Assembly: GCA_028023455.1 (NCBI GenBank)
Contig: JAQFVV010012966.1
Location: 147,410 to 211,409, forward strand
Length of the DNA: 64,000 nt
Reading direction: 5' to 3'
From: Epiperipatus broadwayi
Lineage: Eukaryota; Onychophora; Udeonychophora; Euonychophora; Peripatidae
Under the pieces are notes generated by a model, which was given only the letters and a program-made list of their open reading frames with translations, was not told the DNA's origin and made no database searches. Position numbers and translations under genes: made by a program. How positions within the stretch are numbered: position 1 is the first letter of the stretch; each line of letters begins with the position of its first letter. This document shows, piece after piece, positions 35,479 to 45,664 of the stretch.

Positions 35479-35825
35479 AAAGAAACTAGATCTAAATACA
35501 AACTCTGAGCGTTAATGAAACAATTTCTATTCAGCTTGCAAGCGTGAATTTTTTAGACACGTAATGTCTTCAAACTCAGCATAGCAAACCAGATAGCTAT
35601 ATGGGTCTGATCTCAGTTCAGCATCACCACATAGTAGAAGCCTCTGCAATCTATATCATTGCAATAAAGACCTCAAAGGTACATTTATGATAAACAAAAA
35701 TGCAAGATAAAAAACTTGCTAACGCTTGTATTTATGTCCACAGATGGCGTTCTACCAAAAACACCGATCAAGCATATGTTCTGTTTACATAAACATCAGA
35801 GTAGCATTCACTATTTCTAACTATA

Positions 35826-35883
35826 ATTCCACTTTCATATTATGATTTCAAGCTATTTGCTATCATCAGTGAAAGACAGGAAT
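35826..35883 (-). ncRNA. Hammerhead ribozyme motif A4 (stem III and cleavage base changed)
   Basis: CTGATGA and GAAA are intact. Stem III reads AUCAUAAU with a C-A mismatch and the triplet is AUA instead of AUC, still NUH. Activity is uncertain. Confidence 0.75.
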
Positions 35884-36230
35884 AAAGAAACTAGATCTAA
35901 ACACAAACTCTGAGCGTTTATGAAACAATTTCTATTCAGCTTGCAAGCGTGAATTTTTTAGACACGTAATGTCTTCAAACTCAGCATAGCAAACCAGATA
36001 GCTATATGGGTCTGATCTCAGTTCAGCATCACCACATAGTAGAAGCCTCTGCAATCTATATCATTTCAAGAAAGACCACAAAGGTACATTTATGATAAAC
36101 AAAAATGCAAGTTAAAAAACTTGCTAACGCTTGTATTTATGTCCACAGATGGCGTTCTACCAAAAACACCGATCAAGCGTATGTTCTGTTTACATAAACG
36201 TCAGAGTAGTATTCACTATCTCTAACTATA

Positions 36231-36288
36231 ATTCCACTTTCAGATCATGATTTCAAGCTATTTGCTATCATCAGTGAAAGACAGGAAT
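36231..36288 (-). ncRNA. Hammerhead ribozyme motif A5 (intact)
   Basis: Matches the A consensus fully and lies only 12 bp from the head-to-head junction at 36300. Confidence 0.85.
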
Positions 36289-36611
36289 AAAGAAACTAGA
36301 TGTAAACAGAACATACGCTTGATCGGTGTTTTTGGTAGAACGCCATCTGTGGACATAAATACAAGCGTTAGCAAGTTTTTTAACTTGCATTTTTGTTTAT
36401 CATAATTGTACCTTTGAGGTCTTTCTTGCAATGATATAGATTGCAGAGGCTTCTACTATGTGGTGATGCTGAACTGAGATCAGACCCATATAGCTATCTG
36501 GTTTGCTATGCTGAGTTTGAAGACATTACATGTCTAAAAAATTCACGCTTGCAAGCTGAATAGAAATTGTTTCATAAACGCTCAGAGTTTGTATTTAGAT
36601 CTAGTTTCTTT

Positions 36612-36669
36612 ATTCCTGTCTTTCACTGATGATAGCAAATAGCTTGAAATCATGATCTGAAAGTGGAAT
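36612..36669 (+). ncRNA. Hammerhead ribozyme motif A6 (intact)
   Basis: Plus-strand reference copy: ATTCC 36612-36616, CTTTCA 36620-36625, CTGATGA 36626-36632, helix II 36633-36645, GAAA 36646-36649, stem III to 36656, predicted cleavage after C36657, TGAAAG 36658-36663, GGAAT 36665-36669. Confidence 0.88.
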
Positions 36670-37016
36670 TATAGTTAGAGATATTGAATGCTACTCTGAC
36701 GTTTATGTAAACAGAACATACACTTGATCGGTGTTTTTGATAGAACGCCATCTGTGGACATAAATACAAGCATTAGCAAGTTTTTTAACTTGCATTTTTG
36801 TTTATCATAAATGTACTTTTGAGGTCTTTCTTGCAATGATATAGATTGCAGAGGCTTCTACTATGTGGTGATGCTGAACTGAGATCAGACCCATATAGCT
36901 ATCTGGTTTGCTATGCTGAGTTTGAAGACATTACGTGTCTAAAAAATTCACGCTTGCAAGCTGAATAGAAATTGTTTCATAAACGCTCAGAGTTTGTATT
37001 TAGATCTAGTTTCTTT

Positions 37017-37074
37017 ATTCCTGTCTTTCACTGATGATAGCAAATAGCTTGAAATCATGATCTGAAAGTGGAAT
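37017..37074 (+). ncRNA. Hammerhead ribozyme motif A7 (intact)
   Basis: Same sequence as A6, exactly 405 bp downstream. Confidence 0.87.
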
Positions 37075-37421
37075 TATAGTTAGAGATAGTGAATGCTACT
37101 CTGACGCTTATGTAAACAGAACAAACGCTTGATCGGTGTTTTTGGTAGAACGCCATCTGTGGACATAAATACAAGCATTAGCAAGTTTTTTAACTTGCAT
37201 TTTTGTTTATCATAAATGTACCTTTGAGGTCTTTCTTGCAATGATATAGATTGCAGAGGCTTCTACTATGTGGTGATGCTGAACTGAGATCAGACCCATA
37301 TAGCTATCTGGTTTGCTATGCTGAGTTTGAAGACATTACGTGTCTAAAAAATTCACGCTTGCAAGCTGAATAGAAATTGTTTCATAAACGCTCAGAGTTT
37401 GTATTTAGATCTAGTTTCGTT

Positions 37422-37479
37422 ATTCCTGTCTTTCACTGATTATAGCAAATAGCTTGAAATCATGATCTGAAAGTGGAAT
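37422..37479 (+). ncRNA. Hammerhead ribozyme-like motif A8 (G8 to T)
   Basis: The core reads CTGATTA. G8 is the base whose 2'-hydroxyl acts as general acid and which pairs with C3, so this copy should not cleave although all helices are intact. Confidence 0.83.
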
Positions 37480-37826
37480 TATAGTTAGAGATAGTGAATG
37501 CTACTCTGACGTTTATGTAAACAGAACATACGCTTGATCGGTGTTTTTGGTAGAACGCCATCTGTGGACATAAATACAAGCGTTAGCAAGTTTTTTAACT
37601 TGCATTTTTGTTTATCATAAATGTACCTTTGAGGTCTTTCTTGCAATGATATAGATTGCAGAGGCTTCTACTATGTGGTGATGCTGAACTGAGATCAGAC
37701 CCATATAGCTATCTGGTTTGCTATGCTGAGTTTGAAGGCATTATGTGTCTAAAAAATTCACGCTTGCAAGCTGAATAGAAATTGTTTCATAAACGCTCAG
37801 AGTTTGTATTTAGATCTAGTTTCTTT

Positions 37827-37884
37827 ATTCCTGTCTTTCACTGATGATAGCAAATAGCTTGAAATCATGATCTGAAAGTGGAAT
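37827..37884 (+). ncRNA. Hammerhead ribozyme motif A9 (intact)
   Basis: Same sequence as A6, in register. Confidence 0.87.
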
Positions 37885-38231
37885 TATAGTTAGAGATAGT
37901 GAATGCTACTCTGATGTTTATGTAAACAGAACATACGCTTGATCGGTGTTTTTGGTAGAACGCCATCTGTGGACATAAATACAAGCGTTAGCAAGTTTTT
38001 TAACTTGCATTTTTGTTTATCATAAATGTACCTTTGAGGTCTTTCTTGAAATGATATAGATTGCAGAGGCTTCTACTATGTGGTGATGCTGAACTGAGAT
38101 CAGACCCATATAGCTATCTGGTTTGCTATGCTGAGTTTGAAGACATTACGTGTCTAAAAAATTCACGCTTGCAAGCTGAATAGAAATTGTTTCATAAACG
38201 CTCAGAGTTTGTATTTAGATCTAGTTTCTTT

Positions 38232-38289
38232 ATTCCTGTCTTTCACTGATGATAGCAAATAGCTTGAAATCATGATCTGAAAGTGGAAT
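38232..38289 (+). ncRNA. Hammerhead ribozyme motif A10 (intact)
   Basis: Same sequence as A6. It is the last complete motif before the array ends. Confidence 0.87.
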
Positions 38290-38429
38290 TATAGTTAGAG
38301 ATAGTGAATGCTACTCTGACGTTTATGTAAACAGAACATATGCTTGATCGGTGTTTTTGGTAGAACGCCATCTGTGGACATAAATACAAGCGTTAGCAAG
38401 TTTTTTAACTTGCATTTTTGTTTATCATA

Positions 38430-40758
38430 TATATATATATTTAAACAATGAAGTATTAATACTAGAAATAAATTTTCCAGGAAACTATTATGAAAATAAT
38501 TGAAGGTATTTTTGCATTTTGTAATACTTTCTTATAAAATTTATTTTTACCATTAGTACTTTATTGTTTTATTATTAATATAATGATCTGCTTATATATG
38601 TTTAACCATTGCAGTTTTAATTATGAAACTTTCTCAGGCCAGAAGTCAAAAAATTGAATTTGCATTTTTTGTGAACCTTTTTTTTTTTTTACAGCTTTAA
38701 AATTCATGTATGTTTTTCTCTAATATTTTCATTTCAAAAAAATTCAAACGATGTCATGATAATCAAATAAGCAGGACTTCAAAGTATCTGGTGATGGGTG
38801 CCTATTATGTGTTTGGCAATCTCAAACATTGCAATATTATGTCTAAAAAATATTATGATAGTCTAAAAACTTGATTTTTTGGAAAATTTATAATCATTTT
38901 TGAATAGTAATTGAGTAATAATTATTGGAAATCAAAAATATATATTATTACATATTTGTATTTTACAGAAATGTTTTATTTTTAAATATAAAAGAAGATA
39001 TCCTTCTGAATATTGTTACCATGTAGATCATGGACATATGAAATGCATCTGTCTAGAAATGTCATCACTAAACAGTCTGTTATAACATTTAGTGATATCG
39101 TAAAATTTACAAAAAAAATTTAACTTTTAAAACATAAATTGATGGATTTACTAGATATTAATAATAATTCATTCAGATTTTTAAAACAAATATCAAACAA
39201 AAAAGATCTCATTCATTTTGCAAACTGAATCTGATCTACCTAAAATTTGATGACAAAACAGTGCTTTGTTTTGATTAAAATCTAAATTTTTTAAATAATT
39301 CCAAAAATCAAATGTGATTTTTTAAAATTTATTTAATTTCTAAACAAAAATATCTACCAAATGAGATCAAATTTATTATATTCTGATAAATAATAAATAT
39401 TTCATATTAAAGTGAAAGTTGAAAGATTACAGTAATTGAGAATAAAGAAATCTATCAGAATGCTAATGCAGTAGAAAAGAATTAAACTTACTTTAATTGA
39501 TTTGGGTGCCATCTAACATTAAACATCAGAAAATATATTAATAAATATTTTTGATCTATATATTTAATTAAGATTTGAAAATAATAATGAAAACCACTAC
39601 ATAACCAATTTTTGCAATACCTGGTCAAGTCATTTAGAACATAAGCTATTATGAAATGAACATGGAATTGATATATAGACCAGACAATATTACATATAAA
39701 GAAGTTAAAGACACTATTTAAACAAATGACAAAACAGTTTGTTTACAAAGTGTTATGATTGTCAACCAAGGTATAATGATCTTTATCCTAATCATGTTTA
39801 CATTATTTATTATACTATAAAACTTTATAAAAAAATTTCTTTACATTTTTTTTATCTTTATGAATATAATGTAATGATACTAACTGCTTTAATAAGATAT
39901 TTCTTCACTATCTCTTTAGTTCACATGCCTGCTGGGATATAAATACAAAACCATTACAGTTATTTGTAAATTGTTTCAGACATTAATCCTTCAAATGCAT
40001 CTTTATAATAATAACTGGATTATATGGTTGAGAACACTTGATATAGAGTACATTTCTGGCCTTTAATATACCTTAGATATAATATTACACATAGCCAACC
40101 CTCACAAATACATTTATTAGCTTCATAGAAGTCACACCCATATAACTAATATGGAATTATTATAATCAATATATCTTTCTTACAAGAATAATTCTAAGGA
40201 GTGACCATTTTAGATCTCAATCCTAATTAAATAATAACACAATTAAATAGTTTTGCATCTGATTTCGATTTTTTAAATAATTTAACCTAATTATGTGTAG
40301 AATCCTTTTTGAATCCCATCTAAAATTTACAAAAAAAACTGTAAATGAATTCACTATATAAATATAATATATTTAATAGTGAACTTTCAATTACATTTAC
40401 ATTATATGTTTTAACACACATATAAATCTAATTCACAATAATTACTAATGAGGGTTAATTTACATACAAATAAACTTGATCAAATTTAAAAATAAACCTT
40501 TAACTAAAAACTCTAATAATTAAACCACCATTCATTATTTTTAATGCTTGGATACTTCACTTTAACTATTTTACACAAATGTGCAATTCTTGTGTTTAAA
40601 ATGAATATTGCATCATCGATTATTTAATTGACTTTACATCACTGCCTACAATTTCTACATGAAAAGAAAACTCTTGCCTTTTTTTAAAAAAAAGTTAAAC
40701 TTTTAGCTAATCAGATATATAATAAAACAAAGGACAAAGCAACAGTAACTGCTGACTA
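38430..40758. other. AT-rich DNA, no gene seen
   Basis: The 67-codon frame at 39739-39942 is low-complexity and unsupported. Nothing else recognised. Confidence 0.5.
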
Positions 40759-40759
40759 A

Positions 40760-41025
40760 GAGTACTAAACTCTCCATATAATAGTGTCATTAAGCGTAAG
40801 CCTCTGCTATAAAGGGATGCTGGAGGGTTGCATTGGTTCCTAAGATCTACTTCAGTGCTCTCAAATCCAGGACTCATCACTGATGAAAGTCACAAGCTAG
40901 ATACTAGTCTGGGAATATTGTATGAGTAGGCATTAGACAGGGATTTTATGCACAGATCTTTCTACATCCATTGATTATGAAGACTTACATTTACTGGTAC
41001 TACTGTATGGAGAGTACTATTACTT
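40760..41025 (+). mobile_element. Family B copy B3
   Basis: Plus-strand counterpart of B1/B2: GCTGGAGGGTTGCATT upstream, the hammerhead segment, then GGGATTTTATGCACAGA and ATCCATTGATTATGAAGAC downstream. Diverged. Confidence 0.65.
40865..40923 (+). ncRNA. Hammerhead ribozyme-like motif B3 (decayed)
   Basis: CTGATGA is intact (40880-40886), helix II is AGT/GCT with loop CACAA, stem III ACUAGU, triplet GUC. GAAA is GATA (A14 changed) and stem I has mismatches, so probably inactive. Confidence 0.65.
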
Positions 41026-41029
41026 TACA

Positions 41030-43005
41030 CATATTAAAATATAGTGAATTAGAATTAAACATACTCTTAGGGTTCATAAAATAAAACCTTAAAATTGTTA
41101 ATATCACTAATTGTTAGATAGTGTTTTTTTTACTTACTTAACACAAATTTTTGTAATTGGAATTCTCTATAGTTTGTTGAGATGATTTTTATAAGCTAAT
41201 GTCTCTTCCATGAAGGCATGCGTTAATTGATTCCATTTGTAACTATATTCCTTTCTTTATAAGTTTCTCTAAATTTGATGTTTGAGTATTTTTTTTCATT
41301 TTAATTAGAGATTTCTTCTAAATAGCTTAGTCATATTTAAAAGAAATCCAAGTGAAATTTGAGTCAGTCAGTAAGATTTTCTCTGTTCTATTTAGTCATC
41401 CTAATTATGGCTCAATGTAGCTTGCATAAAGCAAGAATCCAGCCTGAATAATATCAAGAAAAATTGACTATAAATAATTTTGATCTCTGGTTTATAACAT
41501 CTTTGATAATCTTTTATTTTCAACACCTTTATGATCCCATATATTTAAATTACATGAATTTTAAACCAGCATTATTTGATTTCTTTTCAAAATACTGTAA
41601 TTATTAAATTGCTTTAATTTTTCCTTGTTTTTAAATCTCATATCTTAAAACAGGCTTAATCTTTTTATTAATTTATTTTTAATCTAATTATTTAAAATCT
41701 ATTTCTTTTAACACTAATATACTTAGTTCAGTTGTTTTGCAATAGATTCCATACATTCTTTTAAGTTTTGGTAAGATAAACAATTTGAACATAATTTATA
41801 TAATATTATTGATTTCTCTTAAGCATTTTTAACAAACTTATTATATTATTTATTATTATTCTAAAGTATAACTTTTAATAATTTATTCTAACATTTGAAT
41901 ATTATCTACTATAGTTACTTTTAATTCTATATTTTATATTATTTTCTTATAAACTTTTTTACTGTTATATTTATTACCTACACTCACAGCAGTGAACTCA
42001 GCTTACTGCCATGTCAAAAATACATGGCTAATCATGACATGTTATTATAAATATATTATAAATGTATATAAAAAACAATATAATCGATTTTCTTTGTTTC
42101 TATTTTTCATGAAATGTATATATATCATGAAAAATAAAGAAATCCATCATTCTATTTTTTTTTTATAAATTTATAATGCACTAATATAAATATCTAAACA
42201 GCATTAAACTGTTGCACATGTGCTTTGCAGATTTTAACTATAAATGACTGAATACTAACACTTCAAACACATGATAAAGTCTTTAGAAAAGATAGAGTGG
42301 CCATCTATCTTTTCAAACCCAAATGCTTTTGTATGGACAAATCTTAAGTGTTTGAAAGTGAAAGTGTGAAGATATTAAATAATCACTTTAAATTACTTTT
42401 ACATGCTTGAATGAATGACGCTAGTGAATGACGCTGTTTAAATATTACAGTTTATAAACATCGCGCTATATAAAATAATTGATTTATTTAATATAAATAT
42501 CATAACCCAAAATATATATATTTATAATTAAACAGAAAAGTCTGTTTCAACACATTGTTTTATATGTAATATAATGATCAATCTAAATAAAATTGAAACA
42601 ACTAATTATATTTACAATTATTTAATTATCAACCCAGCTTTCACCTCTTATAGAGACCTTTTCAAGATATAAAGTTTTATACATCACATGACTTATTAAC
42701 TACATTTACTCCACCTATTAGACATTATTTTACCTTCACATTATACATATAAAGGAATAAACATATAACATAAAATAAAAGTACATAAAAAATAACAATA
42801 ATAATAATAACTTAAAATTATATAAATACATTTACAAATACTTATATAAATAAATAAATATTCAACTCCCTCTTTCCTTTTATAAATCCTCATTCACAAT
42901 TCAACCCTGACTTTTTTTACCTTAATTTTAAATCTTTCAATTATCTAATAATGCCCATTTCCCACCCAATCTTGCTAGATCTTTAACTATATTTATACAC
43001 CTATC
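41030..43005. other. AT-rich DNA with two small fold-backs
   Basis: Hairpin 42087-42144 (TTCTATTTTTCATGA against TCATGAAAAATAAAGAA). Nested fold-back 42259-42362 (CACTTCAAACAC / GTGTTTGAAAGTG outside, GAAAAGATAGA / TCTATCTTTTC inside). No gene. Confidence 0.5.
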
Positions 43006-43009
43006 CAAC

Positions 43010-43462
43010 TTTTTCAGAATCTATAAAGTTACATAACACATCTATTTTCAATAATCTTTAACATGTTTTATAACTCTAATATTCTTCTCACATTCCATTT
43101 TATGACCAGTATCTAAATAATGTATATATGGTCCTGACCTAATATCTTTCCTATTAATCACTATCATGCTCCTTCCCTCTATCACTTATCATTCATCCAG
43201 TCTGTTCTATATAAACCTTATTACAACTCCCATATTCAATTTTATAAATCATTCCTTCCTTACCATTCATACCATCTATCTTATTTGTATTATATAACCA
43301 TCTACCCAAAGACTTTGCATTTTCCCAAACTATTCTTATATCATCTGGTAACTTCTCTCTTACTAACATTTTATACACATCCCTTGAATACAGAATAGAT
43401 ATCCACTTACAATGTTTATATTTATTCTTATCATACTTTCCATTTGTGTGATAAAGCAACAC
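43010..43462 (-). pseudogene. Penelope-like element remnant: RT C-terminus and GIY-YIG endonuclease
   Basis: The minus-strand frame from 43462 shows KLPDDIRIVWENAKSLGRWL, then a linker, then GMIYKIEYGSCNKVYIEQTG. This is the order 'IRVV...L...L / GIVYKI-C--C-KVYIGQTG' found in the C-terminal GIY-YIG endonuclease of Penelope-like retroelements. The YIG box reads YIE and the first cysteine is tyrosine. A stop follows TG, where GR would be expected. Another frame further on (43040-43125) reads YIHYLDTGHKMECEKN, the 'H--TGH' part of the same domain. Dead by stops and frameshift. PLEs are of interest here because some are known to carry hammerhead motifs. Confidence 0.75.
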
Positions 43463-43469
43463 ATGAATT

Positions 43470-43922
43470 ATTTATTATGTATAGTTATGTAAAAAGAGAC
43501 CCTGACATAAAATTGGCATTCCTGGAACATGAGGTTTTATATTTTATATGTTTATTCTCAGCTTTCTCTTTCTCACTTACAAATCTGACTTTATCTAGTA
43601 TCTATGAGTATGACCTGCCCAGTTGAAAGTAGTAGTAAGCTGTAATTAATTTGTAATATTGTTAATATTTCATTTGTATCAAACTATACTCTATATTGAA
43701 TTCTCTCTGCTTGTTTACATGGAAATAATTCTTCATTTTCCGTTTTTATATCATAATAAGTCCATGAAAATTTTTAATGTTAGTAATGAGAATTCAATTT
43801 TAAAGTCTAGTTCAAATTTCTAGTCATGATATTCTTAAGGCAACAAACAATTAAAACTACTTGTGCAAGGCTGAAACAGGAAATAATACTAATAATAATA
43901 ATAGTAGTAGTAGTAATAGTGA

Positions 43923-43957
<35 letters not shown>

Positions 43958-45300
43958 ATAGTACATAGCAGTCAAATCCAAAAGTGAGCAGTCTTTCTAA
44001 AACAAATTCTGAGTTTACTTTAAAATTTTCTTCTTGATGAAGCTGGTAACCATAATATTGCAACATTTTATGCATATGTAAGTGTGAATTGTGAGTTATT
44101 ATGTGTGTATGAGTTTTCAAGTTTCCCGATTTCATTCGTGCATCTCTCAATTAACTCTACCATATTAAAACTTTTCACCAGTGCAGAAGGTCAGACGATT
44201 CTCTCAACATTCATATTTTAAACAATTATCTTTCATCGGGTAAGCTAGAGGTAACAAACACCTGTATCTCTGTGCTTCTGCTGACAGATCCATATTCTAC
44301 ACACAAGTCACCTGCAAAATAAGAATTAGTTTCTATCTACTTTAACACCTCATGGAAGGATGAACATATTTTTAAATTTGTTCCTTGTAGTTGAGACATC
44401 TGCTATAGAGGTAAACTATTGGTAGTGAATTTTGCAATTTGTGTTGGATCGTATTTTGATTCTGAATAGGTGGGTTTGGGTTATATATAAAAAGATATCA
44501 TAGGTATATGTGTCTTAAATATATAACATATAAATAATCTAGAAATGCCTTGTGTGGTTTGGTGTTGTGTAGGAATGACAAACTGGTGCAGAGATATAGT
44601 GGTGGGTTCCGGAACTTAAGGATCATGCGGTATTCGAACTTCGTTTAAGCTCTCGAGCAGTAAACCATTCTACTATCTTTTTACTTTATTTAGAAATGAG
44701 TTTCCTAACTAATGGCAAAAGCAAAAACTGTTTCAATAAGAGTTCTACTTTTCTATAAAATGTAATTAATTTACGATATTAGAAATGGTCTTTGATACTG
44801 TATTTCCTGGTAAAAAGAACTTGGTAAAGGTCAAATGACTATTTTTAGATTTTTTCCAACCATGCTTATTAATAGTATTGATATATCTATTGAATTTCGT
44901 TTTTGACAATATAAAAGCTAATTACAGAAGATTGCAACAATTTTAAATAAACTAAAGTCTTTGAAACCAAAAATAATGAAGAACCTTTACCATTAAATTT
45001 TCCGTTAAAATTAATTAGAATCACATAACGAAGTATTTTAGAAGTATTGTATATATATATGAAAAACAAATAACTATGTTAATAGAATGCAGGTGTTTAT
45101 ATTTGACATTTTGAATAATTCTTTGCACATTAAAAACCGCCTAGCACTAACTCTATCACAAACTTTTACTATAAACATCTTTTTAAGGGTCAAATAATCG
45201 CAATCAATAAGTTGTGTTTTTTTTTTTTTTTGGGGGGGGGGGGGGCTCTTAAATTCAATATATAAATTATGCTCTTTTATTTTATATGCATCATTTTTAT
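43470..45300. other. AT-rich DNA with TAA/TAG triplet tract
   Basis: (TAA)/(TAG)/(TGG) triplets at 43886-43960 generate the apparent leucine-rich minus frame, which is not a gene. A tRNA-like stretch on the minus strand at 44595-44690 (GTAGAATGGTTTACTGCTCG, then AAGTTCGAATACCGC) could be another SINE head. A poly-T/poly-G run lies at 45218-45245. Confidence 0.4.
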
Positions 45301-45301
45301 A

Positions 45302-45662
45302 TGCAGGGTGAACTAAAAATAGGTGGACAGTAAATAACAACGTTTGTTTTGAGATTACATGTACAATTATATTACAAAAAAATCTTTAAATCCAGCTATC
45401 TAACTTAAATAGCCATATAGGACTGAACTAAGTTCAGATACACCATATATTAGTAGCTTTAGCAATATAAAATCGCCAAAGCATTAATTACAAAAAATAT
45501 AATTGCAAAGAAATCAAGTCATATATTACATGACCTAATTTAACAAACGTGTATTACAAATGTTATCTAATGAGCTTACCAATAGCTCATTAGATAACAA
45601 TTATATAAAATATACAAACCCCATTCCACCAACTGTCCACCTACTTTTGGTTCATCCTGTAT
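45302..45662. mobile_element. Tc1/mariner-type MITE carrying a family C segment
   Basis: Terminal inverted repeats of about 27 bp: GCAGGGTGAACTAAAAATAG at the left and, on the other strand, ACAGGATGAACCAAAAGTAG at the right, both continuing GTGGACAG. TA flanks the right end, as expected for Tc1/mariner insertion. The interior 45380-45600 is, in reverse, the 12200-12400 segment of the family C hammerhead element, followed by an unrelated hairpin (GTTATCTAATGAGCT / AGCTCATTAGATAAC). No ORF. Confidence 0.75.
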
Positions 45663-45664
45663 AT

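Larger units (their letters stand above)
34533..36300 (-). mobile_element. Family A retrozyme-like array, left half (~4.4 units of 405 bp)
   Basis: Units start at TGTCCACAGATGG: 34535, 34940, 35333, 35735 and 36140. Spacings are 405, 393, 402 and 405; the 393 reflects a 12-bp deletion in unit 2 (AAACCAGATAGC) and the 402 a 3-bp deletion in unit 3. Identity between units is very high. Each unit holds one hammerhead motif on the minus strand and a short hairpin, GCAAGTT/AACTTGC. No ORF. The array is preceded directly by a TA tract and stops mid-unit at 36300, where the orientation flips. Confidence 0.9.
36301..38428 (+). mobile_element. Family A retrozyme-like array, right half, inverted (~5.2 units)
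   Basis: The same 405-bp unit in reverse. The GGACATAAATAC landmark falls at 36351, 36756, 37161, 37566, 37971 and 38376, exactly 405 bp apart each time. The hammerhead lies on the plus strand here. The junction at 36300/36301 joins CTAGAT of one orientation to TGTAAACAGAAC of the other with at most 1-2 shared bases. The array ends TTGTTTATCAT directly in a TA tract (38429). With the left half it makes a palindrome with arms of about 1.8 kb. Confidence 0.9.

Noticed and set aside
34533-38428. CRISPR-like array
   Set aside because: Units are 405 bp, contiguous, without variable spacers, and include an orientation flip; the host is eukaryotic.
43857-44150. Leucine-rich minus-strand frame
   Set aside because: Created by TAA/TAG triplet repeats; no conserved domain.
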